DNA of 35,747 nt from Deltaproteobacteria bacterium. GTDB taxonomy: Bacteria; Myxococcota_A; Polyangia; Polyangiales; JADJMO01. The stretch is taken from NCBI GenBank assembly GCA_016182965.1, contig JACPFM010000029.1, positions 1-35,747 on the forward strand, given 5' to 3'. Within the stretch, counting starts at the first letter, position 1, and every line of letters starts with the position of its first letter. The notes below the pieces were generated by a model, which was not told where the DNA came from, searched no databases, and saw only the letters and a list, made by a program, of their open reading frames with translations. Shown here in pieces: positions 23,511-30,537 of this stretch. Both the position numbers and the translations under genes were made by a program.

Positions 23511-24407
23511 TTGCCGGGCGGGCTTGCCCCCGTCGAGCCCGGCGAGCTCCTCGTGATCGTCGGCGAGACCGCCTCGGGCAAGACGCGCCTCGCCGTCGAG
23601 CTCTCGCGGGCGTTCGACGGAGAGATCGTCGGCGCCGACAGCGTCCAGGTCTACCGCGGGTTCGACGTGGGGAGCGGCAAGCCCACTGAAGAAGAGCTCG
23701 CCGGCGTCCGGCACCACCTCATCGACGTCGCCGAGCCGGGCGAGGACTTCGACGCCGCGCGCTTCGTCGAGCTCGCCGACGCGGCGATCGCCGACGTGCG
23801 CGCGCGCGGACGCACGCCGATCGTCTGCGGCGGGACGTACCTCTGGGTGCGGGCGCTCCTGCACGGCCTCGCGTCGGCGCCGCGCGCTCCGAAGGAGCTG
23901 CGCGCGAAGCTCCAGGCCGACGCCGAGCGTCTGGGCGCGCCGGCGCTGCACGCGCGGCTCGCGGCGATGGACCCGACGTCCGCGGCGCGGCTGCACCCGA
24001 ACGACGCCGTGCGCATCGTCCGGGCGCTCGAGGTGTTCGAGACCACCGGGCGGCCGCTCTCGGAGTGGCAGCGAGAGCACGGGTTCCGGCCGGAGCGATA
24101 CCGCGCGCGGCAGGTCGCGATCGCGCACCCGCGCGCGGAGCTCGAGGCGCGCATCGAGCGGCGTGTCCACGACATGCTCGCCCGCGGGTGGATCGACGAG
24201 GTGCGCGCGCTGCTCGCGCGCGGGCACGGCGCGTCGCGGGCGATGGCCGCCGTCGGCTACGCCGAGGTGAAGGCCCACCTCGAGGGAGCCACCGCCGAGG
24301 CCGACCTCGCGAAGACGATCACCCGCGCGACGCGGATCTTCGCGCGCCGGCAGCGCACCTGGCTCGCGAAGGCGCCGGTCGAGTGGATCTCCGCGAGCGC
24401 GCCGTGA
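23511..24407 (+). CDS. miaA: tRNA dimethylallyltransferase
   Basis: MiaA adds a dimethylallyl group to N6 of adenosine 37 in tRNAs that read UNN codons. From the TTG at 23511 the protein has 298 residues, the normal length. The P-loop is GETASGKT (18-25), with Glu in place of the usual Pro. DSVQVYRGFDVGSGKP matches the conserved DSxQVYRxxDIGTAKP; HHLIDVAEPGEDFDAARF and CGGTYLWVRALLHGL follow; DPTSAARLHPNDAVRIVRALEV and TGRPLSEWQ mark the tRNA-binding part. The second half ends with an arginine-rich helix (TITRATRIFARRQRTWL), as in the family. Upstream GTG or ATG starts (23415, 23439) would add a 24-32-residue tail unlike MiaA. The stop lies only 6 nt from the convergent GT-C gene. Confidence 0.92.
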   Translation: MPGGLAPVEPGELLVIVGETASGKTRLAVELSRAFDGEIVGADSVQVYRGFDVGSGKPTEEELAGVRHHLIDVAEPGEDFDAARFVELADAAIADVRARGRTPIVCGGTYLWVRALLHGLASAPRAPKELRAKLQADAERLGAPALHARLAAMDPTSAARLHPNDAVRIVRALEVFETTGRPLSEWQREHGFRPERYRARQVAIAHPRAELEARIERRVHDMLARGWIDEVRALLARGHGASRAMAAVGYAEVKAHLEGATAEADLAKTITRATRIFARRQRTWLAKAPVEWISASAP

Positions 24408-24413
24408 GCGCGG

Positions 24414-26561
24414 TCACTCGATCCAGCCCATCTTGCGCGCCCACTCCTCGATCATCGGCGCGATCTTCTCCTGCGGGACCTGCTTCGCGAGCACCGCGCG
24501 CGCGACCGGCGCGTCGCCGGCGCGAAACGCGAGCTCGGCGAAGCCGATCGCGAACCCGGGGGCGAGCTCGATCTGCGCGCGGTAGGGCGTGAGCACGGCG
24601 TACGCGCGCCCCCACGCCTCGAGCTTGGCGAGCTCCATCGCCCGCAGGTTGAGGGCGATCGGGCCGCTGGTCTGCTCCGCCTGACGCCGCAGGACATCGG
24701 CCGCCGCGATGCTCTCTTCGAGCGCCTTGGCCTCGGGACGGTCGCCGACGGCGGCGACGGAGGCGCGCGCCGCGGCATAGTCGCCGGCACGCGCAGCGGC
24801 GAGCGCGCCGACGATCGCCGGGCGCGGACACGTATCGCACGCGCGCCGCGCGTCTTCGACCAGCGCACGCGCCGCAGCGTCCTCTCCGAGCCGGCTCTGG
24901 ATGTCGGCGCGCGCTGCGGCGATCCGGCTGCGGAGCGCGCGCACGCGATCGCGCAGCACGCCGGACAGCGGCAGCTCCACCCGATAGCGGTCGGTCTCGA
25001 TCGAGGCGACCGAGGCCGTCGGATCGAGCAACGAACGGTGGAAGTCGTCGATCGCGCGCAGCCGCGCGACAGCGCGATCCGGCGTCAGCAGCGCGCGCAC
25101 CTCCATCAGCTGGACGATGAAGTCGGCCTCCGATCCGTTGTGGCGATACCAACGCGCCGCCTGCGCGCGCGCGTCGAGGGCGAGCGCCTCGGCCGTCGGA
25201 TAGCGACGCTGCTCGAGGGCGCGGCCGATGAGATAGCGGAGCGCCTCGACGCTCTCGGGGTGGAGCGCGCGCTCGCGGGTCCAGAAGCGGGCCTCGTCGG
25301 AGAAATCGATCGCGCGGCCGAGCGCCGCGAAGGCGGAGCAGGCCACGACCAGGGAGGCCGCGCCGAGCACCACCGCGTCCCTCGCGCGGCGGCGCGCCTC
25401 TTCGACGAAGGTCGCGGCGAAGAATGCGACGGCGATCGTCGCCAGGTAGAGGAACCGCTCGGCGACGAGCGTCGAGAGGCCCGTCAACACGACGTTGGAG
25501 ACCGGGAAGATCAGCGCTGCGAAGAGGGCGATCCCCATCGTCCACGCCGGCCGGCGCGTCCGCGCGAGCAGCGCGACCGCGAGCAGCACGGCGATCGCCG
25601 CGGCGCCGAGGACGACGTAGCCCGTCGCGTGCACCACGCGTCCCTCGAGCGTGCGCAGCAACGCCTGCTGGCCGGAGAGATCGTGCGGCGCGATCGCCAG
25701 CGTGACGTACCGCCCGGCGCTCTCGAGGACCATCTGCGCATGATCGGACGGCGATACGATCGGCATGGTCGGGCGCAGCGGCATCAGCGCCGCGCGCGCG
25801 GCGAGGTACGCTCCGGCAACGAGCAGCTGCGGAGCCGCCGCCACGACGACGCGGCGCGCGGTCCTTCCGTCGATGGCCGGCCGTTCGAAGGCCACCCACG
25901 CCTCGAACGCCACCAGCGCCGGCAGGACGATCGCGCCCTCCTTGGTGAGGTACGCGAGGACGGTCGCGACGATCTCCACGACCAGGCCCGCGCGGCGACC
26001 GCGCAGCCGCAGCGCCGCGCCTGCCGAGGCGGCGAAGAGGAAGATGGCGCAGAGCACGTCGGTGCGGCCCGCGATCCACGCCACGCTCTCGGCCTTCGTC
26101 GGGTGCACCGCGAAGAGGAGCGCTCCGATGAACGCCGGAGCGAGCGTGCCCGTCCACCTCCGCAGCGTGAAGAACGCGAGGACCGAGGCGACCGCGTGCG
26201 CGACCACGTTGTCGAGGTGAAACAGGAATGGTTCGCCGCCGACGAGCCGGTACTCCAGCGCATAGCTCGCCGTGACGAGCGGCCGGAAGTAGTGGACCCG
26301 CGGGTAGCCCTGCAGCTGCTCGGGGTTCACGTCCCAGAAGTCGGTGGTGAACCACGAGCGCCACGCCGACAGCGAGCGGACCTGAACGTTGCCGAGGATG
26401 AGCGGCTTGTCATCCCAGAGGAAGGGACCGAACAGCCCCGGCGAGAAGGCCACGAACGAGACGACGGCGACCACCAGCGAGAGAACGATCACGGTGCGAA
26501 CATCCACCGTGCGAACGTCGGCCCCACGACCTCGGCCGTCGGTGGCCCGCTGCGTCGACAC
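24414..26561 (-). CDS. TMTC-like GT-C glycosyltransferase with C-terminal helical repeats
   Basis: This integral membrane protein has 715 residues. The N-terminal 430 residues hold about ten hydrophobic segments. The first loop has FGPFLWDDKPLILGN (Asp50-Asp51), the acidic pair of GT-C enzymes that use polyprenyl-phosphate sugars. YFRPLVTASYALEYRLVG and HPTKAESVAWIAGRTDVL are the family motifs shared with eukaryotic TMTC O-mannosyltransferases and many bacterial TPR glycosyltransferases (DUF1736 region). The C-terminal 280 residues are soluble helical pairs of TPR style with no close repeat consensus. The start is GTG 26561 with no clear ribosome site; GTG codons at residues 19 and 24 lie in a 15-nt tandem duplication (DVRTV twice). 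It is divergent from pilR beside the pilin genes, so pilin or other surface glycosylation is a fair hypothesis, not shown. Confidence 0.8.
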   Translation of the reverse strand: MSTQRATDGRGRGADVRTVDVRTVIVLSLVVAVVSFVAFSPGLFGPFLWDDKPLILGNVQVRSLSAWRSWFTTDFWDVNPEQLQGYPRVHYFRPLVTASYALEYRLVGGEPFLFHLDNVVAHAVASVLAFFTLRRWTGTLAPAFIGALLFAVHPTKAESVAWIAGRTDVLCAIFLFAASAGAALRLRGRRAGLVVEIVATVLAYLTKEGAIVLPALVAFEAWVAFERPAIDGRTARRVVVAAAPQLLVAGAYLAARAALMPLRPTMPIVSPSDHAQMVLESAGRYVTLAIAPHDLSGQQALLRTLEGRVVHATGYVVLGAAAIAVLLAVALLARTRRPAWTMGIALFAALIFPVSNVVLTGLSTLVAERFLYLATIAVAFFAATFVEEARRRARDAVVLGAASLVVACSAFAALGRAIDFSDEARFWTRERALHPESVEALRYLIGRALEQRRYPTAEALALDARAQAARWYRHNGSEADFIVQLMEVRALLTPDRAVARLRAIDDFHRSLLDPTASVASIETDRYRVELPLSGVLRDRVRALRSRIAAARADIQSRLGEDAAARALVEDARRACDTCPRPAIVGALAAARAGDYAAARASVAAVGDRPEAKALEESIAAADVLRRQAEQTSGPIALNLRAMELAKLEAWGRAYAVLTPYRAQIELAPGFAIGFAELAFRAGDAPVARAVLAKQVPQEKIAPMIEEWARKMGWIE
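26490..26519 (-). repeat. 15-nt in-frame duplication at the start of the GT-C gene
   Basis: Units 26490-26504 and 26505-26519 differ at two bases and encode DVRTV twice just before the first membrane helix. Each contains a potential GTG start codon. Confidence 0.7.
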
Positions 26562-26603
26562 GGCGCGATGATGTCACGCGTCGCCCGCGGCCGCGGAATG
26601 TTT

Positions 26604-26630
26604 TTGCCGTGGCCGCGCCGTCGCTACACT
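26604..26630 (+). promoter_or_regulatory. Candidate pilR promoter giving a leaderless message
   Basis: TACACT (26625-26630, four of six) lies exactly 6 nt before GTG 26637, where transcription would be expected to begin. A -35-like TTGCCG (26604-26609) is at the short spacing of 15 bp. No Shine-Dalgarno precedes the GTG, which fits a leaderless start. An ATG at 26598 in frame is the alternative start of a longer protein. Confidence 0.4.
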
Positions 26631-26636
26631 GCGCGC

Positions 26637-28121
26637 GTGGCCTCCGCATTTCCCCCGTCGAACGCGGCCGCGCGCATCCTGGTCGTCGACGACGAGCCCG
26701 GACTGCGCGAGATGGTCTCCATCCTGCTGCGGCGCGAAGGCTTCAACGTCACCGCGGCGCCCGGCTTCGCGCGCGCAAAGGAAGCGATCGCCTCATCACC
26801 CGCGCCGTTCGCGTTGGTGCTCACCGACATGGTCATGCCCGACGGCAGCGGCCTCGAGCTGCTGACGGCGGCCAAGGAGCGCAACTCGGCGACCGAGGTG
26901 ATCGTGATGACCGCGCACTCGACGGTCGAGGCCGCGCTCGACGCGATGCGGCGCGGTGCGTACGACTTCGTCGCCAAGCCGTTCCAGACCGCCGAGTTGC
27001 GCCTGCTCGTCGGCCGCGCCCTCGAGAAGAGCGCGATCGTCCGCGAGAACGCGCTGCTCCGCGCGCAGCTCGCCGAGGCGCGCCCCGAGGACCCGCTCGA
27101 TCTGCTCGGCAAGAGCGCGCCCATGCGCGCGATCGCCGATCTGATCCGCCGCGTCGCGCCGTCGCGCACGACGGTGTTGGTCACCGGCGAGTCCGGCACC
27201 GGCAAGGAGCGCATCGCGCGCGCTTTCCACTCCTGCTCCGATCGCGCGAGCAAGCCGTTCCTCGTGGTCAATTGCGGCGCGCTCCCCGAGAACCTGATGG
27301 AGAGCGAGCTGTTCGGCCACGAGAGGGGCGCGTTCACCGGCGCCGCCGTGCGTCACCTGGGGCTGTTCCGCGAGGCCGACGGCGGCACGCTGCTCCTCGA
27401 CGAGATCGGCGAGCTGCCGCTCAACCTGCAGGTGAAGCTCCTGCGCGTGCTGCAGGAGCGCAAGGTGCGACCGGTGGGCGCCACCGCCGAGATCCCCATC
27501 GACGTGCGGCTGATCGCCGCCACCAACCGCGACGTCGAGAAGGACGTCGCGGAGGGCCGCTTCCGTCAGGATCTCTACTACCGATTGAACATCATCCGCG
27601 TCGAGGTCCCGCCGCTGCGCGCGCGCACCGAAGACATCCCGATGCTCGTCGATCACTTCGTGCAGCGGTTCGCGGGCGAGCACGGCAAGTCGCTGCGCGG
27701 CCTCATGCCGGAGGCGATGCGCGCGGTGCTCGCCTACCCGTTCCCGGGCAACGTCCGCGAGCTCGAGAACGCGATCGAGCGCGCGGTGACCCTCTCGACG
27801 GGGCCGCTCGTCGGGCTCGGCGATCTGCCCCCCTCGATCGCCGGCGTGGTCGCGGCGCCGGCGCCTCGGCTGCTCGATCTCCCCCCTGAAGGCTGCGAGC
27901 TCGACGCTGTGGTGGCCGAGGTCGAGCGGCGCCTCATCCTTCAGGCGCTCGAGCGGACCAACGGCGTGCGCACGCAGGCGGCCAAGCTGCTCGGGATCAC
28001 CTTTCGCTCCTTGCGGTACCGTCTTGATAAGCTCGGTCTCGCCCTTCCCGATTCGGGAGAGGAACCTGACGCCGAGGACGAGGGCGGACGCGTTCCGTCA
28101 CGTGAGGTCGGCAAGGGGTGA
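26637..28121 (+). CDS. pilR: PilR-like sigma-54-dependent response regulator
   Basis: This NtrC-family activator of 494 residues has a receiver domain (about 12-125) with Asp18, Asp19, the phospho-acceptor Asp64 (LTDMVMPDG), Thr92 and Lys114. The AAA+ domain has Walker A GESGTGKE, the GAFTGA loop ([10 protein letters not shown]) that contacts sigma-54, Walker [33 protein letters not shown] and [13 protein letters not shown]. The Fis-type DNA-binding helix is [21 protein letters not shown], of the FRSLRYR type typical of PilR. The start is GTG 26637; ATG 26598 is possible. The pilR name rests on this helix and on the three pilin genes and a sigma-54 promoter just downstream. The cognate kinase pilS is not adjacent. 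It is divergent from the GT-C gene. Confidence 0.85.
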   Translation: MASAFPPSNAAARILVVDDEPGLREMVSILLRREGFNVTAAPGFARAKEAIASSPAPFALVLTDMVMPDGSGLELLTAAKERNSATEVIVMTAHSTVEAALDAMRRGAYDFVAKPFQTAELRLLVGRALEKSAIVRENALLRAQLAEARPEDPLDLLGKSAPMRAIADLIRRVAPSRTTVLVTGESGTGKERIARAFHSCSDRASKPFLVVNCGALPENLMESELFGHERGAFTGAAVRHLGLFREADGGTLLLDEIGELPLNLQVKLLRVLQERKVRPVGATAEIPIDVRLIAATNRDVEKDVAEGRFRQDLYYRLNIIRVEVPPLRARTEDIPMLVDHFVQRFAGEHGKSLRGLMPEAMRAVLAYPFPGNVRELENAIERAVTLSTGPLVGLGDLPPSIAGVVAAPAPRLLDLPPEGCELDAVVAEVERRLILQALERTNGVRTQAAKLLGITFRSLRYRLDKLGLALPDSGEEPDAEDEGGRVPSREVGKG

Positions 28122-28170
28122 CGAGTTTCGTCAGGTAGGCAGGGGGACGACCATGCAGGTGATGCGACAC

Positions 28171-28205
28171 GACGATCGAGAATCCCCGGACGCGCCGCGA
28201 TCGTC
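28171..28205. promoter_or_regulatory. Candidate PilR enhancer site
   Basis: The inverted repeat GACGATCG (28171-28178) and CGATCGTC (28198-28205), with 19 bp between, is centred about 80 bp upstream of the expected transcription start of the sigma-54 promoter. This is the usual place for an activator dimer of the NtrC class. Confidence 0.5.
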
Positions 28206-28242
28206 GCCCTCGATGCGTCTCGTGCTGATACGCGCTCCACGC

Positions 28243-28258
28243 TGGCCTGCAGCTTGCT
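28243..28258 (+). promoter_or_regulatory. Sigma-54 (-24/-12) promoter of the pilin operon
   Basis: TGGCCTGCAGCTTGCT matches the consensus TGGCACG-N4-TTGCW in all but two positions and keeps GG and GC exactly 10 bp apart. Transcription should start near 28270, just before the first pilin ATG at 28276. The neighbouring gene codes for a sigma-54 activator. Confidence 0.8.
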
Positions 28259-28275
28259 CCGTGTCGCGACGGAGC

Positions 28276-28833
28276 ATGGGGAGCGGTCGCCACCGTAATC
28301 GCGACGACCGCACGGCGGGTTTCACGCTCGTCGAGTTGATGATCACCGTCGCGATCATCGGCGTCCTCGCGCTCCTCGCCACGGTCGGTTATGCGCGCTT
28401 CATCCGTACCTCGAAGACCGCCGAGGCGACGTCGATGCTCGGAGCCATCAAGGGCGCGCAGGAGACCTACCGGGCCGAGTATCTGCGGTATCTGGATGTG
28501 AGCGCCGGCAGCCTCGACAACTTCTACCCGGCGGGTGTCCCCTCCGATTCGAAGGTCGCGTGGAACCCGGCTGCGTGCGCCGGTACGCCCGTGTGCAACG
28601 GCTTCATGCAGCTGAACGTCCACGCCGATTCGGCGGTCTACTATCGATACTCCACGGTCGCCGAAGCAGCGACCGGCGCGGTGGTCACGCGCGACGGCAG
28701 GACGTTCGGCGTGGCGAACGACCCCTGGTTCATCGCGCGCGCGCGCGGCGATCTCAACGGCGATGGCGTCGTGTCGTCTTATTGGACGTCGTCCTTCAGC
28801 ACGACGATCCTGAGTGAAAAGCCCGACGAGTGA
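28276..28833 (+). CDS. Type IV pilin, first copy
   Basis: The 185-residue prepilin has a 15-residue basic leader (MGSGRHRNRDDRTAG) cut before FTLVELMITVAIIGVLALLATV; Gly-1, Phe+1 and Glu+5 are all present, so a PilD-type peptidase can process it. The globular head has a Cys pair (AACAGTPVC) and, near the end, GDLNGDGVVSSYW, a calcium-loop-like motif shared with the next three genes. The start at 28276 lies a few bases after the predicted sigma-54 transcript start; the Shine-Dalgarno GGAG is too close to be classical, so initiation may be leaderless or weak. The head has diverged from copies 2 and 3. It could be a minor pilin or the major one under other conditions. Confidence 0.88.
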   Translation: MGSGRHRNRDDRTAGFTLVELMITVAIIGVLALLATVGYARFIRTSKTAEATSMLGAIKGAQETYRAEYLRYLDVSAGSLDNFYPAGVPSDSKVAWNPAACAGTPVCNGFMQLNVHADSAVYYRYSTVAEAATGAVVTRDGRTFGVANDPWFIARARGDLNGDGVVSSYWTSSFSTTILSEKPDE

Positions 28834-28875
28834 CGGGAACGATTCAACGTAACAAGGCACACCGCGTGGTATCCC

Positions 28876-28908
28876 TCGGTCGGGACCACGTCGGCCTCTA
28901 CCGACCGA
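28876..28908 (+). other. Hairpin in the spacer between pilins 1 and 2
   Basis: TCGGTCGG (28876-28883) and CCGACCGA (28901-28908) form an 8-bp stem with a 17-nt loop, ending 20 nt before the second pilin start. It may protect or cut the transcript between the genes. No T-tract follows. Confidence 0.45.
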
Positions 28909-28916
28909 AGGACCTC

Positions 28917-28921
28917 GGAGG
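28917..28921 (+). promoter_or_regulatory. Shine-Dalgarno deciding the start of pilin 2
   Basis: GGAGG lies 7 nt before ATG 28929 and only 1 nt before ATG 28923, so the second ATG is the likely start, giving a 12-residue leader. Confidence 0.65.
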
Positions 28922-28928
28922 AATGACC

Positions 28929-29471
28929 ATGCTCAAGTCCCTGCTGAAGAAGCGCGAAGACGGCTTCACGCTCGTCGAGCTCATGATCGTCGTCGCGATC
29001 ATCGGCGTCCTCGCCGCCCTCGCGATCTACGGCGTCAGCCGCTACCTCAAGCACTCGAAGACGGCCGAGGCGACCCGTAACCTCGGGTCGATGGAGACCG
29101 GCTCGAAGAACCAGTTCCAGCAGGAGACCGACATGTCGGGCACCGCCGGCACCGGTCCGTTCGTGCACCAGTTCTGCACCCCGGAAACCCGCGTTCCGGC
29201 GACGATTCCCAAGGCGGCGAAGGAGAAGGTCGCCCCGGCGCTGTGGGACGGCGCGGGCTGGAAGTGCCTGAAGTTCTCGATCAACGAGCCGCAGTTCTAC
29301 GCCTATACCTACACGTCGGCCGGCACCGGCACGGACGCGATCTACACCGCAACCGCTGAGGGCGATCTCGACGGCAACGGCGTCACCTCGTCGTTCCAGT
29401 TGATCGGTCAGGGGAGCACCACCGGCGACGCGAGCCGCCTCGCGATGAAGATCCTGAACGAAGACGAGTGA
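28929..29471 (+). CDS. pilA: Type IV pilin, second copy, probable major pilin
   Basis: The 180-residue prepilin has leader MLKSLLKKREDG and mature start FTLVELMIVVAIIGVLAALAIYGVSRYLKHSKTAEATRN, with Gly-1 and Glu+5 in place. It has the best ribosome site of the four pilin genes (GGAGG) and an intrinsic terminator directly after its stop, which points to the highest expression; hence the pilA name, which is tentative. Two Cys (FCTPET and WKCLKF) may form a disulfide. The C-terminal part has GDLDGNGVTSSFQL. Pilin 3 is a close paralog with matching positions throughout (for example W(K/G)CLKF and QF(Y/F)AY). Confidence 0.88.
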   Translation: MLKSLLKKREDGFTLVELMIVVAIIGVLAALAIYGVSRYLKHSKTAEATRNLGSMETGSKNQFQQETDMSGTAGTGPFVHQFCTPETRVPATIPKAAKEKVAPALWDGAGWKCLKFSINEPQFYAYTYTSAGTGTDAIYTATAEGDLDGNGVTSSFQLIGQGSTTGDASRLAMKILNEDE

Positions 29472-29488
29472 TCGTCGGACGACCAGGC

Positions 29489-29527
29489 GGCCCGGAGTGG
29501 AAACCCCCTCCGGGCCGTGCTCTTTTC
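29489..29527 (+). terminator. Intrinsic terminator between pilin 2 and pilin 3
   Basis: The perfect 9-bp stem GGCCCGGAG (29489-29497) and CTCCGGGCC (29508-29516), with a 10-nt loop, is followed by GTGC and TCTTTTC. It lies in the 68-nt gap, with the pilin 3 ATG 13 nt after the T-tract. It should end most transcripts after pilin 2 and let some read through. Confidence 0.85.
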
Positions 29528-29539
29528 TCGGGGGTCCAG

Positions 29540-30067
29540 ATGAGCCGCCGTGGGGATGATGGATTCACGCTCGTCGAGCTCATGATCGTCGTGTCGATCA
29601 TCGGCGTGCTGGCGGCGCTGGCGATCTACGGCGTCGCCCGTTACCTGAAGAACGCCAAGACCGCGGAGGCGACGCGGAGCCTCGGCGCGATCGAGAACGG
29701 CGCGCGGCAGCAGTACCAGCGCGAGACGCCGTTCGTCGGGTTGGAGGGCAAGTTCGATCACCGATTCTGCCCGAACGCTCCGCTGACGCCGGCGAGCGTC
29801 CCGCGCGCGGCGAAGGTGCTGGTGCCTCCGGCGGCGTGGAACGACGCGGCGTGGGGCTGCCTCAAGTTCGCGATGAACGATCCGCAGTTCTTCGCCTATC
29901 GGCACGTGAGCAACGACCTCGCCGGCACCGACGCGATGTACACCGCGAGCGCGTTCGGCGATCTCGACGGCAACGGCACGACCTCCAACTTCGAGATCGT
30001 CGGACGCGGAGGTCCGCTCGGCGATGCGATCCGCGACGCGTTCCGCGTGATCAACGGAGACGAATGA
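29540..30067 (+). CDS. Type IV pilin, third copy
   Basis: The 175-residue prepilin has the short leader MSRRGDDG and mature start FTLVELMIVVSIIGVLAALAIYGVARYLKNAKTAEATRS. All processing residues are present. The head parallels pilin 2: GARQQYQRET, FCPNA with WGCLKF as the Cys pair, NDPQFFAYRH, and GDLDGNGTTSNFEIVGRG near the end. GGGG lies 5 nt before the ATG. The gene sits behind the intrinsic terminator, so it should be made at a lower level than pilin 2, as expected for a minor pilin. Its stop overlaps the next start in ATGA, so pilin-like protein 4 is translationally coupled to it. Confidence 0.88.
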   Translation: MSRRGDDGFTLVELMIVVSIIGVLAALAIYGVARYLKNAKTAEATRSLGAIENGARQQYQRETPFVGLEGKFDHRFCPNAPLTPASVPRAAKVLVPPAAWNDAAWGCLKFAMNDPQFFAYRHVSNDLAGTDAMYTASAFGDLDGNGTTSNFEIVGRGGPLGDAIRDAFRVINGDE

Positions 30068-30537
30068 TCCGGCTGACGGTCATCGAAGCGGCCGCCGCCT
30101 TCGCCTTCTTCGGCGGCGCGCTCGCGGCGACGGCGCCCTCCTGCGTGCGCGCCGTGCGCCTGAGCAGGACCGCCGAGGCGACCGAGAACCTCGATCAGCT
30201 CGCCCGCGCGGTCGCTGCCTCCGCGTCCGATCCGGCGCATCCGCCGCTGACCTCGACGCCGCTCACGCCGGCGGTGGTGCCGCGCGGCGCCCCGGCGGAC
30301 GACGCACCGGGCAGCTGGGATCACCCGACGTGGAAGGCGCTCCGGTTCGCGATCGACGAGCCGCACTGGTACGCCTACCGCGTCGAGGTCGACGAGGCGA
30401 AGGGCAGCATCCGCGTCGTCGCGCACGGCGATCTCGACGGCGACGGCGTGCTCTCCACCTACGCGCGCACGATCGTGCGCGAACCGAAGGGATGGACGGC
30501 GACCACCGCCCTTCTGGTCCAAGCGGATCTGGAGTGA
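30064..30537 (+). CDS. Degenerate pilin-like protein, no cleavable leader
   Basis: The 157-residue protein is plainly related to pilins 2 and 3 in its later part (SRTAEATENL, W(K)ALRFAIDEPHWYAYR, HGDLDGDGVLSTY). The N-terminus, however, reads MIRLTVIEAAAAFAFFGGAL. Glu is at the +5 position if Leu4 is +1, but the residue before it is Arg, not Gly/Ala, and +1 is Leu. The leader would be only three residues, so a type IV prepilin peptidase should not cut or methylate it. It may stay in the inner membrane as a pilin-assembly cap or regulator. The Cys pair of its paralogs is lost. The start ATG overlaps the pilin 3 stop (ATGA), and the stop overlaps the next start (GTGA). The function is not known. 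Confidence 0.8.
   Translation: MIRLTVIEAAAAFAFFGGALAATAPSCVRAVRLSRTAEATENLDQLARAVAASASDPAHPPLTSTPLTPAVVPRGAPADDAPGSWDHPTWKALRFAIDEPHWYAYRVEVDEAKGSIRVVAHGDLDGDGVLSTYARTIVREPKGWTATTALLVQADLE

Noticed and set aside
28119..28133. Palindrome TGACGA-GTT-TCGTCA at the pilR stop as a terminator or PilR site
   Set aside because: The stem is 6 bp with no T-tract, and the better-placed 8-bp inverted repeat at 28171-28205 fits an enhancer more closely.
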